Part shown: in pieces, positions 1-8,268 of the stretch
Layout: every line of letters starts with the position of its first letter
Position numbering within the stretch: position 1 is the stretch's first letter
Source: Burkholderia sp. lig30
Lineage (GTDB): Bacteria > Pseudomonadota > Gammaproteobacteria > Burkholderiales > Burkholderiaceae
Reading direction: 5' to 3'
NCBI RefSeq assembly: GCF_000687455.2
Contig: NZ_JGVW01000077.1
Span: forward strand, 1-56,321
DNA length: 56,321 nucleotides
Made by a program: the position numbers and the translations under genes
Notes under the pieces: model-generated
Databases searched by the model: none
What the model saw: the letters and a program-made list of their open reading frames with translations, nothing else
Told to the model about the DNA's origin: nothing

Positions 1-22
1 CAAGAGGTTTGTGAAAAAAATA

Positions 23-50
23 TTAAAAGCCTGCACACGCAGGCTTTTAA
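23..50. terminator. Bidirectional intrinsic terminator
   Basis: Perfect 12-bp inverted repeat (TTAAAAGCCTGC / GCAGGCTTTTAA) with a 4-nt ACAC loop. The arms end in T-rich/A-rich tracts on both sides, so it can act as a rho-independent terminator in either direction. It probably ends a gene lying left of the window. Bases 51-286 hold no convincing gene. Confidence 0.8.
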
Positions 51-286
51 CGAATAAGCCAGCCATCACGCCGGACGCATTTGACGGGTGACGATCTTTA
101 ATACGGCGCGGCCGACGCGCGGGCCGAGCCCCACCTCCCTCATCCCCCCCCTCACCCGCTCCTCAATATGGATCGCACACACATCCCCGAAACGACTCGG
201 GCATACCGTTCACCCGGCCGGGTCCCGAGCGCAGGCCCGGCTCGCTGTCGAGTATCATGCCGCGACCGCTCCAATCCACTTCACCG

Positions 287-727
287 ATGAACGATAGCGA
301 CACCCCATTCGACGAAGCACACCTTCGCGCTGCCTACGCGGCACTTCGCCGGCGCGCAACCGCCCTGGAAGAACAGGTGCCGCCGCGCCTGCAGCGGATT
401 TCAGATGTGCTGCACCGTATCGGCGGGCAATCCGAGCTCGCGGACGATTACCGGGCGATGCTCGTGGGCGCGCGCAATGCGGCCATGCTGGCAATCGAGA
501 ACTACCACCAAGCCATCCCGTTTCTGCACACCGCGGAATCCATCCTCGAGCAAATGGACAAGACGCCCGAACAGGAAGCGGACGAGGATTGGCGCGAGGC
601 ATTGTTGCAGCGCCTGCTCGAGTTGATCGACGTCGCGGCGACGATGGTCGACGATGCGGAAGCGCATGACGAACAGGCGAATGATCCGGATCCGGAAAGC
701 ATTCCCCCATCCATTCTCGACGCCTAG
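287..727 (+). CDS. Hypothetical acidic protein, 146 aa
   Basis: I do not recognise a family. The product is soluble, rich in Glu/Asp and Ala/Leu, and probably mostly alpha-helical (residues about 10-120), with an acidic C-terminal tail containing DDAEAHDEQANDPDPES. There is no signal peptide or membrane segment. An in-frame ATG at 257 would add ten residues (MPRPLQSTSP) that look non-conserved. Neither start has a clear Shine-Dalgarno, and 287 is chosen because the protein-like composition begins there. It stands alone between the terminator at the window start and the convergent HD-domain gene. Overlapping frames look less protein-like. Confidence 0.6.
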   Translation: MNDSDTPFDEAHLRAAYAALRRRATALEEQVPPRLQRISDVLHRIGGQSELADDYRAMLVGARNAAMLAIENYHQAIPFLHTAESILEQMDKTPEQEADEDWREALLQRLLELIDVAATMVDDAEAHDEQANDPDPESIPPSILDA

Positions 728-959
728 ATTGCAGACATGCGCCCGGCGAGCAGCGCCCGACGGCGGATCTGCCCGCCGTGCCGGCCGATCGTGGAACGGT
801 CGCGACTCGGCCGGCGGCACCGCCACGACGTCGCGCTCGAGGCGTCGCCCGAGCCCGCGTTTCCGTTTCCCCCGACATCGATGCCGGTAACGGCGCGCGG
901 CACCGCCTACGCAGCCCCGATGCGACGATCGTCAGGAACGCGCGCCTCCGCGGACACGC

Positions 960-1484
960 TCAAGCCAGCGGCCGCGCCTGGTAGGCCGCATCGAAAATCG
1001 CCTCCAGCCCGGGATGAACGCCGCGCATGCAGTCGACGACGGCCTTTGCCCAGTCGAAGTACGCCTGCTTTCGCTCAAGCGGCCAATCCGCGGGCGGGCT
1101 CGTGACGATATCCCGCACGTTGCATATCTTGTCCGCCAGCTTCACCAGCTTGGCGCGGCGGCTGATGTGCGCCGCATGTTCGATCTGGAGGCGCTTGCGC
1201 TCATCCTTCGGCAAATCCTTGTCGTCCGTGACTTCCATCACGATGTCCGCCACGTCCTTGCCGAACACGCGCAGCAATTCCTGCTCGGTCGTCTCGGTGT
1301 CCTCGACGGTGTCATGCAACACGGCAGCGACCAGCACGCGCTCGTCCTCCACCCCGGCTTCGTTCGCAAGTACGTTGGCGAGCGCAATCGGGTGATTGAT
1401 GTACGGCGAACCCTCGTGATCCTTTCGCCGCTGATGACGATGCTTGTCCGCCGCGAATGCGATTGCTGCAATCAATTTGTTCAT
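960..1484 (-). CDS. MESH1-like HD-domain small alarmone hydrolase
   Basis: A 174-residue stand-alone HD hydrolase of the metazoan SpoT homolog (MESH1/HDDC3) type. The sequence shows the RelA/SpoT-like blocks YINHPIALA (about residues 27-35), the HD motif VLHDTVEDTE, then EVTDDKDLPKDERKRLQIEHA and AKLVKLADKICNVRD, in the order and spacing of MESH1. Family knowledge: such enzymes remove the 3'-pyrophosphate of (p)ppGpp, and MESH1 also dephosphorylates NADPH. There is no synthetase, TGS or ACT domain, so it is hydrolase-only. ATG 1484 is used because AAAGGG lies about 7 nt upstream; the upstream open extension is low-complexity. Family is confident, substrate is inferred. Confidence 0.88.
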   Translation of the reverse strand: MNKLIAAIAFAADKHRHQRRKDHEGSPYINHPIALANVLANEAGVEDERVLVAAVLHDTVEDTETTEQELLRVFGKDVADIVMEVTDDKDLPKDERKRLQIEHAAHISRRAKLVKLADKICNVRDIVTSPPADWPLERKQAYFDWAKAVVDCMRGVHPGLEAIFDAAYQARPLA

Positions 1485-1609
1485 GGACACCCTTTGAGCT
1501 GACAGACCTGCGCGGTCACTCGATCGCGCAGAGCCTCCCATTCTTGCAGATTCTGCCTGTACTGCAACGTCACCCGATTCGCGCAGCCCTGATGCACGCG
1601 CGCCACCGG

Positions 1610-3178
1610 TCAGCACATCAATACCTGGACTGCATCCTCGAGCGACTGCGCCTGTTTGTTGAGATCGGACGACGCCGCCGCCGACTCCTCGACGAGCGTT
1701 GCATTCATCTGCGTGATTTGAGCCAGCTGTTCCACCGCGAGCTGCGTCTCCCCGATCTCGAGACTTTGCCCGGCACTTGCCTGAGCGATTGCCGAGATGG
1801 TTCGTGTGAGTTCCGCCACAGACTGCTCGACCTTGCCCATGTCAGACCCGGCGCTCGCGGCTGCCTGCGCGCTCGCCGCCATCATGTCGAGCGAACTCTC
1901 GATCAGCGACTTGATTTCCCTGGCGGCCACCTCTGCCCGTTTCGCCAGCGTGCGCACCTCGCCGGCCACGACGGCAAACCCGCGACCGTGCTGGCCCGCC
2001 CTGGCCGCCTCGACCGCCGCGTTCAATGCGAGGAGGTTCGTCTGCACGGCGATGCCATCGATGGTGCCGGTAATTTCGGAAATGCGCCGCGAGTGGCCGG
2101 TGAGATCCTCCATGAGGCGCGCCGACCGGCGCACGGCATCCGCCGCGGCCGATGCCGCCTCGGCGGTGCGCCGCCCTTCGGCGTTGGCGAGTTCCGCCGA
2201 CTCGGCATTGTGTTTGGCCGTGTCGGTGATCTGGCCCAATGTCGCGCTCGTCTGCTCGATCGCACTCGCCTGCTGTTCCGTGCGCGCCGACAGATCGGCA
2301 TTCCCGAGCGCCAGCCCCGAAGACGCATTGCGCACGCTGTCGATCGATCCGCGCGCATCCATCAGCACGCCGGTCAGCTTGCCGTTCATCTGGTTGAGGA
2401 AGCGTCCGAGAAGTCGCATCTGCGCATCGCCGCACTCTCGAAACCGGTGCTGCAATTCGCCGGCGAGGACGACGAGCGCACTGTCGTTCAACTGGGCAAG
2501 CGGCGCGAAGAAATTGCGCGCCATGTATGCCGCCATGATCGCGCAGCACGACGCGGCCACGATCGCGAGCGCCCATCCGAGCCGCACCCCGGTCGCCTGC
2601 CCGAAAAATCCGGCCGACATGCAGGCCGGCACCAGCAGGATCATGAGTGCCTCGACAGCCAGGATCGCGTCGAGGCGTCCGACCGCGGAAAGCGCGAGCA
2701 GTCGCTGCGGAGCGCCGAGCATGCCCTTGCGGATCGCTCGCCCTCCCTTGAGTCGCCACCTGGACCCGTGCTCACGGCGCAGATCCTCGTACAGCCGCGT
2801 GGCCGACGCGACGTCGTCGGCGCTCGGACGCGTGCGCACGGAGACGTATCCGGTGATCTGGCCGTCGCGCACGACAGGCGTAACGTTGGCGAGCACCCAG
2901 TAGAACCCGCCGTCCTTGCGCCGGTTCTTGACGACGCCCGTCCACGGATTGCCACTCTTGATCGTGGACCACAGATCCTCGAAGGCCGCCTCGGGCATGT
3001 CGGGATGGCGCACGATATTTTGCGGCTGGCCAATGACCTCGTCACGCGAAAATCCGCTGCTGCGAAAGAAGGCGGCATTCGCATATTCGATGACGCCGTG
3101 GCAGTCGGTCCGGGTGATGATGACTTCATCCGGTGGCAACAGGTATTCGCTATCCGCGACGGGAAGATTGATACGCAT
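1610..3178 (-). CDS. PAS-domain methyl-accepting chemotaxis protein (Aer-like)
   Basis: A 522-residue membrane chemoreceptor. An N-terminal PAS domain (about 10-120; VIITRTDCHGVIEYANAAF and NIVRHPDMP as in Aer-type receptors) suggests redox or energy sensing from the cytoplasm. Two adjacent hydrophobic segments (about 160-215) form a membrane hairpin with almost no periplasmic loop. The C-terminal signalling coiled coil carries the conserved hairpin tip QTNLLALNAAVEAARAG and GRGFAVVAGEVRTLAKR, which contacts CheA/CheW. A typical HAMP is not obvious. ATG 3178 is chosen because the PAS fold starts right after it. Ligand unknown; an Aer-like FAD cofactor is an inference. Stand-alone, no che genes nearby. 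Confidence 0.9.
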   Translation of the reverse strand: MRINLPVADSEYLLPPDEVIITRTDCHGVIEYANAAFFRSSGFSRDEVIGQPQNIVRHPDMPEAAFEDLWSTIKSGNPWTGVVKNRRKDGGFYWVLANVTPVVRDGQITGYVSVRTRPSADDVASATRLYEDLRREHGSRWRLKGGRAIRKGMLGAPQRLLALSAVGRLDAILAVEALMILLVPACMSAGFFGQATGVRLGWALAIVAASCCAIMAAYMARNFFAPLAQLNDSALVVLAGELQHRFRECGDAQMRLLGRFLNQMNGKLTGVLMDARGSIDSVRNASSGLALGNADLSARTEQQASAIEQTSATLGQITDTAKHNAESAELANAEGRRTAEAASAAADAVRRSARLMEDLTGHSRRISEITGTIDGIAVQTNLLALNAAVEAARAGQHGRGFAVVAGEVRTLAKRAEVAAREIKSLIESSLDMMAASAQAAASAGSDMGKVEQSVAELTRTISAIAQASAGQSLEIGETQLAVEQLAQITQMNATLVEESAAASSDLNKQAQSLEDAVQVLMC

Positions 3179-3612
3179 CTTATTGTTTATCTCGCTGATT
3201 TGAACTCGCCGCCGCAGCGTGGAAGCGGCATTTACCCCGATGTCGCCGTATCCCGGCCGGCGCAATGGCGCACGGACCGCCGCAGGGAACGCAAGTATGC
3301 CCGCACCGAAAATCCCTATGAATTCGCCCGATTGATCAGAATCAACGGTTCTGCGCGGATTGCTTTGCGGCCCTCCGAAAGGTCTTTTCCGCTTTGCGCA
3401 AAAGCGTTTTCAGCCTCCCGGAATGGCGTGCATGACATCGGCTTTCATCGCCTGACAAACAGGACGATCGCGTGCAATCAACGCATATCCGGAGGATGCT
3501 CGACGCGAAGATGCAGGCGCCGCTTCTCCCGCAGCATGTCGTGACGGACGAACGCGTTGCGGCCGGCGAGCATCGCTGCGCCGGACAGCGGAACAGAAAG
3601 AGTCGGCAGCAT
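3179..3612. other. Intergenic stretch without a convincing gene
   Basis: 434 bases between the small acidic gene and the chemoreceptor, presumably holding the chemoreceptor promoter. Short frames cross it on both strands but lack ribosome-binding sites and protein-like composition. Confidence 0.4.
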
Positions 3613-3936
3613 TCAGCAACCCGTCAATTCATGAATGTTGGCAATCAGTTCGCGATCCATATCGTCCAGTACGTCATCGTGGAATATCAGCAATTCCTGC
3701 AGCACGGCCGCGAGTGTCTCGACCGGATGACGTGTCGACGCAAAAAAAGGCCACGCATACAAAAGATAGACGAGCGGCGCAAGCTCGCGGCGCTCGCACC
3801 AGCGATCGAACAACTCGATGCACAAATCGTCGACCTGCCCCCGCAGGACACGGTTGTCATTCGGATTCCTTGAGAACGTTTCGAGTCGGGCCCATATCCG
3901 CTCGAAACCATCGTTCCGGTCAATGCTTCTTCTCAT
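3613..3936 (-). CDS. Small hypothetical protein, 107 aa
   Basis: Unrecognised. The predicted product is soluble, helical and Leu/Asp/Glu-rich, beginning MRRSIDRNDGFERIWARLE and ending NIHELTGC. It contains a clustered aromatic patch (LVYLLYAWPFFAS) and an acidic run HDDVLDDMDRE. ATG 3936 is preferred over a longer frame starting at 4107 because the extension is Gly/Ala/Arg low-complexity. It lies 179 bp downstream of the large c-di-GMP gene on the same strand and could be co-transcribed; its residues give no direct hint of function. Confidence 0.5.
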   Translation of the reverse strand: MRRSIDRNDGFERIWARLETFSRNPNDNRVLRGQVDDLCIELFDRWCERRELAPLVYLLYAWPFFASTRHPVETLAAVLQELLIFHDDVLDDMDRELIANIHELTGC

Positions 3937-4115
3937 TTTCTTCGTCCCCGGGAGCGCTTCCAGGATGCCAACCCAACGTGCCGCGAATGAGCCGAAGCGC
4001 GCGATACGGCCACCGGCCCGCACCGCGCCGGCCACATGCTTGTTTCTTGACAACGCGATTTCATCGCGCCCCGGGCCGGACGACGCGCCCCATGCGCCGC
4101 CGGCCATCGCCCCGC

Positions 4116-7100
4116 TTACGGTGCCGGCGAATCGATACTGAACGTGGAAACGACACGACTGCGCGCCGCGTGGTAAGCGGCGCTGCGCGGACCGTGCATG
4201 ACCGCCGCGTCGACCAGTGCCTGCGTCAAGGTTTCGTCATCGGGCAGCGTCGTATCGATTCCCGTGAAGAACTCGGAGAGCCGGCACTCCCGGCAGAACG
4301 GCTGCTGCGACGACTGGGCCACATGCGCGATCGGCGGACTCGCGCGCGCCCGCATGACCTCGACAAGCCGCGCCACCGCACTCAGATCACCCCGCACCAG
4401 ATGCAACCGCTCCTCCCAGATGAGCAGCCGCGCGAGCTTGCCCAGCATGCCGTCCGGCGCATCCGGCAGACCGGTCCAGGCCGGCCGGCTCGCGATCCAC
4501 TCCGGCAGCTGCCCGGACGGCATGGGCCGCGCGAGCACGTATCCCTGCACCGCATCGACATTCAGCACCTTGCACGCTTCGAGCAATTCCTCGCTCTCGA
4601 CACCTTCGACGATCACGGACTTGCCGAGCGAGTGGCCGAGCCGCGTCAGCTGGTAGATGAAGCTGAGCACGGTGGACGCATCGTGGCCGGCGAGACTCAC
4701 GATGCTGCGATCGATCTTGATCCAGTCGAAAGGCAGCTCACGCAACCTCGACAGGCTGCTGTGCCCCGCACCGAGATCGTCTTCCGCAAGCGTCACGCCC
4801 AGCGACTTGAACCTGGCCAGCTCGACGGACACGCTGGCGTCCGAAGGCAGCGCCTCGGCCTCGAGCAATTCCAGCGTCAGCATGTGAGGCGGACAGCCAT
4901 GCACTTCCAGTGCCTGCCGCGTGGCGTCGAAATAACGGATGTCAAGGAGCGCGCTACAGGGCAGATTGAGCGACACGCCCAGCTCGATGCCACGCCGGCG
5001 CCAATCCGCGTGATGGGACAACGCCACGTGCAACCCGCGAACATAGAGATCGAGGAAATCGCCGGACCTGAGCGCGGGAAAAAATTCGCCCGGCGTCAGC
5101 ACGCGCGCGCCGTCGTCGAGCCGGGCCAGCATCTCGACCTTGGTCACGCGGCCCGTCTTCAGTTCGACGATCGGCTGGCAGTACATCTGCAGCGCGTCGG
5201 ATTGCAGCAGCGCCTTCCATCGTTTCCGCGTCGAATGCGGAATCGCGCTGGCCGTGCCCTCGTGGCTCGCGAAGCGGCCGATCGCGAGCGACAGCAGCGT
5301 CTGCAACAGATCGATGAAGGCCTCCTGATCCGCCGACGAATAGCCGCCCGGGAACGCGCTGTACAACGCGAGCACCGCAAACGTCACCCCGCCCTTCTGC
5401 CGCAACGGAATCGCGACACCCGAACGCAACCCTTCGCGTATCGCCGCCGACCGCCAATGCGTCATCGCAGGATCGGTCGAGACATTGATGCAGCGCTCGA
5501 TGTTTCCGCTGCGCCATGCCGACGCCAGCAGCGGCAAATCGTGCGGCGCGCCGGCGCCCGCGTCTTCCGCTTCCACGATGCGGCCGGCGAGAATCCGCCC
5601 GGCCGCCGATTCGACGCGAAACACGCCGTACCGGTCCCGCCGGCTGATCGCGCAGCCCGCGACCTCGTCGCAGGTGCCGAGTATGTCGACGATGCGCGCG
5701 ATCAGGTCCGCGTAGCTTTCGCTGTTCCATGCCACGCGCGCGATCTGCGACAGCGCGCGCCGGCGCTCCTCCTCGATGAACTGGTAAGCCTCCGCCTGAA
5801 AGGCGAGATCACGGTTCAGGCGCCGCGCAAAAACCTGCAATGCTTCCCGGCCGGCCGACTTCGCCAGCCGGCGATCCACGGCTGATGCCAGAATGCCCCG
5901 GCTGCGCACGAGCTCCTCGCGATCCAGGCCCACCATCGCGTGAATGCGGCCGACACGCAACGCCGTCGCGCGATGATCGGCTTCGGTCAGGTTCGCGTCG
6001 GCGAGCGCAAACAGGTTCCGGATCTGCTGCGCCTTCAGATGCTGCAGCCCCGGGACGTCGAGCGCGTCGAGAATTCGCTTGCTTTTCGGCAAACGCGAAA
6101 GGCGCTGATAGAAATCGTTGACGATGACGGCCGCATTGCGCTCGAGCTGCACCGACAACTCGGCCAGTTCCGTTGCCCAATGCCGGCTGTATGAATCGGA
6201 ATCGCTCCGGGTGCCGGTCGCGAGCTGTTCCGGTACATCGCCCTCCGTCGCCCAGCACCACCAGGGCTCGCCTTCGCCTCCGCGTATCTTGACCGAGCGC
6301 AGCGCGCGGTCGGCCTCGGACAGCGCATCGTCCGGACTCGTCGCGGTGAAATCCCGCCAGACGGAAAGCCCGAGACTGACGCCGCACTGCCATGACATGC
6401 TGCCAATGTTGACGGGCTGAGTGAGCCGCGCATACATCCGCTCGAGGAACGGCCCGAGCACGCCCTCGGGGTCCTGCACGCCCTCGAGAACCACCACGAA
6501 TTCGTCGCCGCTGCGACGCGCGACGAAATCGCTCGCGCGCACTTCATCACGCAAGCGGGCGGCGATCTCCCGCAGCACGTCGTCGCCCGCCTCATGTCCG
6601 AACAGATCGTTGACGGGCTTGAACTTGTCCAGATCGAGCAACCCGACCACCAGTGGAATGCCCGCGCGGAACGCGCGCGCCAGCGCCTGCTCGAGATGGA
6701 GCGAAAGCGCCGCCATGTTCGGCAGCCCGGTCAATGCGTCCTGCAACGACAGCTCACGCAACCGGGTCTGCTCCACGCTCAGGTGCAGCCTGTCGAGCGC
6801 GACACTCACGATCAGGCCGATATGCGCGAGCGCCTCCGCCCACCCCGGTTGCGTGAATGCGTCCTCGTCGTCGCTGAACAGGTTGAGCAGCCCGATGCAC
6901 TGCCGCGCATCCGCGAGCGGCACTGTCGCGCAGGCGCGCCAGCGGGTCACCGGCTCGCCGGATCGGCATGCGTCCGTGCCGTCGTCACGACGCGCAAGCG
7001 CGGTGACCTGCAACTGCTGCGATCGCCACGCGCGGCCAGCCGGCCCGCGTCCCTCTGCGCACGAATCGTGAATCGACATCCGCGTGTCGTGCAGATACGC

Positions 7101-7298
7101 GTCTACGCCGTCGCCAGCCGACGGCCCCGGGCGCAGCCAACCCTGCGAATCCGGCGTGACGACAAACGCCGCGGCCAGGCCCGCCCGCGTTGCCCATTCC
7201 ACGAGCGAACGCGCGAGCATATAGAAATCGGCGGCGCCAAGAACGCTTTGGTCAAGCGCAAAAAGGCTGAAAGCCAGATCTTCGGTGGGTCCACCCAT
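4116..7298 (-). CDS. GAF-GGDEF-globin-like-GAF-EAL c-di-GMP signalling protein
   Basis: A 1060-residue cytoplasmic multidomain sensor. Order seen: GAF-like (about 10-170); GGDEF (about 180-345) with signature RSGDEF at 262-267 and metal-site block DLDKFKPVND; a helical globin-coupled-sensor-like region (about 375-520) with VGRIHAMVG, whose His453 sits where proximal haem ligands occur; a second GAF (about 530-690); and EAL (about 705-950). In EAL the signature reads EML (about 722-724), but LELLE, AEDDLGAGHSS and VIVEGVE-QGYVLARPMP are kept. Family knowledge: GGDEF makes and EAL hydrolyses c-di-GMP. Which activity dominates is unknown. A C-terminal tail (about 950-1060) is unassigned. No clear Shine-Dalgarno; GAAAGG lies rather far upstream. 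Confidence 0.88.
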   Translation of the reverse strand: MGGPTEDLAFSLFALDQSVLGAADFYMLARSLVEWATRAGLAAAFVVTPDSQGWLRPGPSAGDGVDAYLHDTRMSIHDSCAEGRGPAGRAWRSQQLQVTALARRDDGTDACRSGEPVTRWRACATVPLADARQCIGLLNLFSDDEDAFTQPGWAEALAHIGLIVSVALDRLHLSVEQTRLRELSLQDALTGLPNMAALSLHLEQALARAFRAGIPLVVGLLDLDKFKPVNDLFGHEAGDDVLREIAARLRDEVRASDFVARRSGDEFVVVLEGVQDPEGVLGPFLERMYARLTQPVNIGSMSWQCGVSLGLSVWRDFTATSPDDALSEADRALRSVKIRGGEGEPWWCWATEGDVPEQLATGTRSDSDSYSRHWATELAELSVQLERNAAVIVNDFYQRLSRLPKSKRILDALDVPGLQHLKAQQIRNLFALADANLTEADHRATALRVGRIHAMVGLDREELVRSRGILASAVDRRLAKSAGREALQVFARRLNRDLAFQAEAYQFIEEERRRALSQIARVAWNSESYADLIARIVDILGTCDEVAGCAISRRDRYGVFRVESAAGRILAGRIVEAEDAGAGAPHDLPLLASAWRSGNIERCINVSTDPAMTHWRSAAIREGLRSGVAIPLRQKGGVTFAVLALYSAFPGGYSSADQEAFIDLLQTLLSLAIGRFASHEGTASAIPHSTRKRWKALLQSDALQMYCQPIVELKTGRVTKVEMLARLDDGARVLTPGEFFPALRSGDFLDLYVRGLHVALSHHADWRRRGIELGVSLNLPCSALLDIRYFDATRQALEVHGCPPHMLTLELLEAEALPSDASVSVELARFKSLGVTLAEDDLGAGHSSLSRLRELPFDWIKIDRSIVSLAGHDASTVLSFIYQLTRLGHSLGKSVIVEGVESEELLEACKVLNVDAVQGYVLARPMPSGQLPEWIASRPAWTGLPDAPDGMLGKLARLLIWEERLHLVRGDLSAVARLVEVMRARASPPIAHVAQSSQQPFCRECRLSEFFTGIDTTLPDDETLTQALVDAAVMHGPRSAAYHAARSRVVSTFSIDSPAP

Positions 7299-7730
7299 AA
7301 TTACAATAGCCTTTCGAATTAGCGCGATTCACAAGGCAAAACGCCCCGTGCATTCCGCTATTCGCGAATCCTTTCAAATGCGTACGGATCGAAAACCAGC
7401 CGGCCTGACGCGCGGCCGGCAGTGACGAGCGACCGCACGCTGCAATCGCATCGCGCGCTCGTGCGGCAACCTCAGGGATGTGCTGCTGCGGCAACCGGTT
7501 TTCGGCGACGCCGCGTTTCGCCACGTCGTTCAGTCGACCTGAGCGGTCGCGACGTGGACCTCGCGGAACGCTCCCAGCCGCTCGTTCTTCGCCAACCGAC
7601 TTCGTCCATGAGGCCATTTTCCGTGCCGCTTGCCGAGCGACACGTCGAATGGCGCAGGACCGCTTCGCCATGGTGTGCAACGATTCGCTGTTTACGCACT
7701 ACGCTTCCGTTTTCGAATAGGCAATCGTCC

Positions 7731-7757
7731 TATTTATCCATTAAAAGAATTTGTCAA
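7731..7757 (-). promoter_or_regulatory. Candidate sigma-70 promoter for the c-di-GMP gene
   Basis: Read on the minus strand: TTGACA (7752-7757, perfect -35), 15-nt spacer, TAAATA (7731-7736, -10-like). The spacer is short. Predicted start near 7724 would leave a leader of about 425 nt before the ATG at 7298. Confidence 0.4.
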
Positions 7758-7762
7758 ACGCT

Positions 7763-7792
7763 AAGGGAAAACCCTTCAGGAAAACGTTTTCC
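7763..7792. promoter_or_regulatory. Two adjacent palindromic operator-like sites
   Basis: AAGGG-AAAA-CCCTT at 7763-7776, and the perfect 14-nt palindrome GGAAAACGTTTTCC at 7779-7792. The second has the AAACGTTT core typical of LacI-family operators. They lie just upstream of the candidate minus-strand promoter, as activator or repressor sites would. Confidence 0.4.
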
Positions 7793-7862
7793 ATATTAAA
7801 GCTTGAGCAATATCAAGATTCTGCGCGCCGCGCCGGATCGACGATGCGAAAGACTCGACAGG

Positions 7863-7877
7863 ACATATCGGATATGT
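7863..7877. promoter_or_regulatory. Palindrome ACATATC-G-GATATGT
   Basis: Perfect 7-bp arms around one central base, followed at 7882-7895 by the near-palindrome ATGCGAATTTGCAT. No cognate regulator can be named. Confidence 0.3.
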
Positions 7878-8268
7878 AGTTATGCGAATTTGCATAAAAC
7901 GGGAGTTCTCCGATCATCCTTTCGCGGAGGGACAGGAAGCCGGTGCATGGAGGAAAGAGAACTTCAAGCGGGGGGATGCCGGGGAAGACGGGCGCCGCAT
8001 CGAGGGCAGCGGGCGAGGAAGACGAAACTTGGTGCGGGAGAACCCGCGGACCCGAACGCGCATCGCGGCATGGTGGATCGATGAGCTGCCGGAAGCGCAC
8101 GGCGAAACAACTGTTGAATGGCGCGCACAACAGACATTGCGGCTTATGTCGGTGAACCCGGATGTTCGCGGTAGCCCGCGCCAACCCGGTGGCACGTCAT
8201 GCGCCCCTGCGGCACGGTCCGGCGCCTGACCACGCGCCGGACCGTGCCGCTGCCCGCGGGCCGCGCCG

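Larger units (their letters stand above)
7299..8268. other. Long intergenic region with palindromes and a candidate promoter
   Basis: 970 bases between the c-di-GMP gene start and the 3' end of the porin gene. No frame is convincingly coding: candidates are Arg/Ser-rich with poor ribosome-binding sites. The centre (about 7700-7900) is unusually AT-rich for this genome and carries three palindromes and a minus-strand promoter candidate. It is therefore probably the distant control region and long 5' leader of the c-di-GMP gene. Confidence 0.45.

Noticed and set aside
1457..3544. Long plus-strand open frame (695 codons) across the chemoreceptor gene
   Set aside because: It is antisense to a gene with clear PAS and MCP motifs, is Arg/His-rich, and reflects G/C bias at third positions.
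3714..5885. Long plus-strand open frame opposite the c-di-GMP gene
   Set aside because: Arg/Pro/His-rich composition without any motif; mirror of a real coding strand.
7422..8229. Plus-strand frames in the gap before the porin gene (about 115-125 codons)
   Set aside because: Weak ribosome-binding sites, Arg/Ser-rich, no conserved motif; the region looks regulatory.
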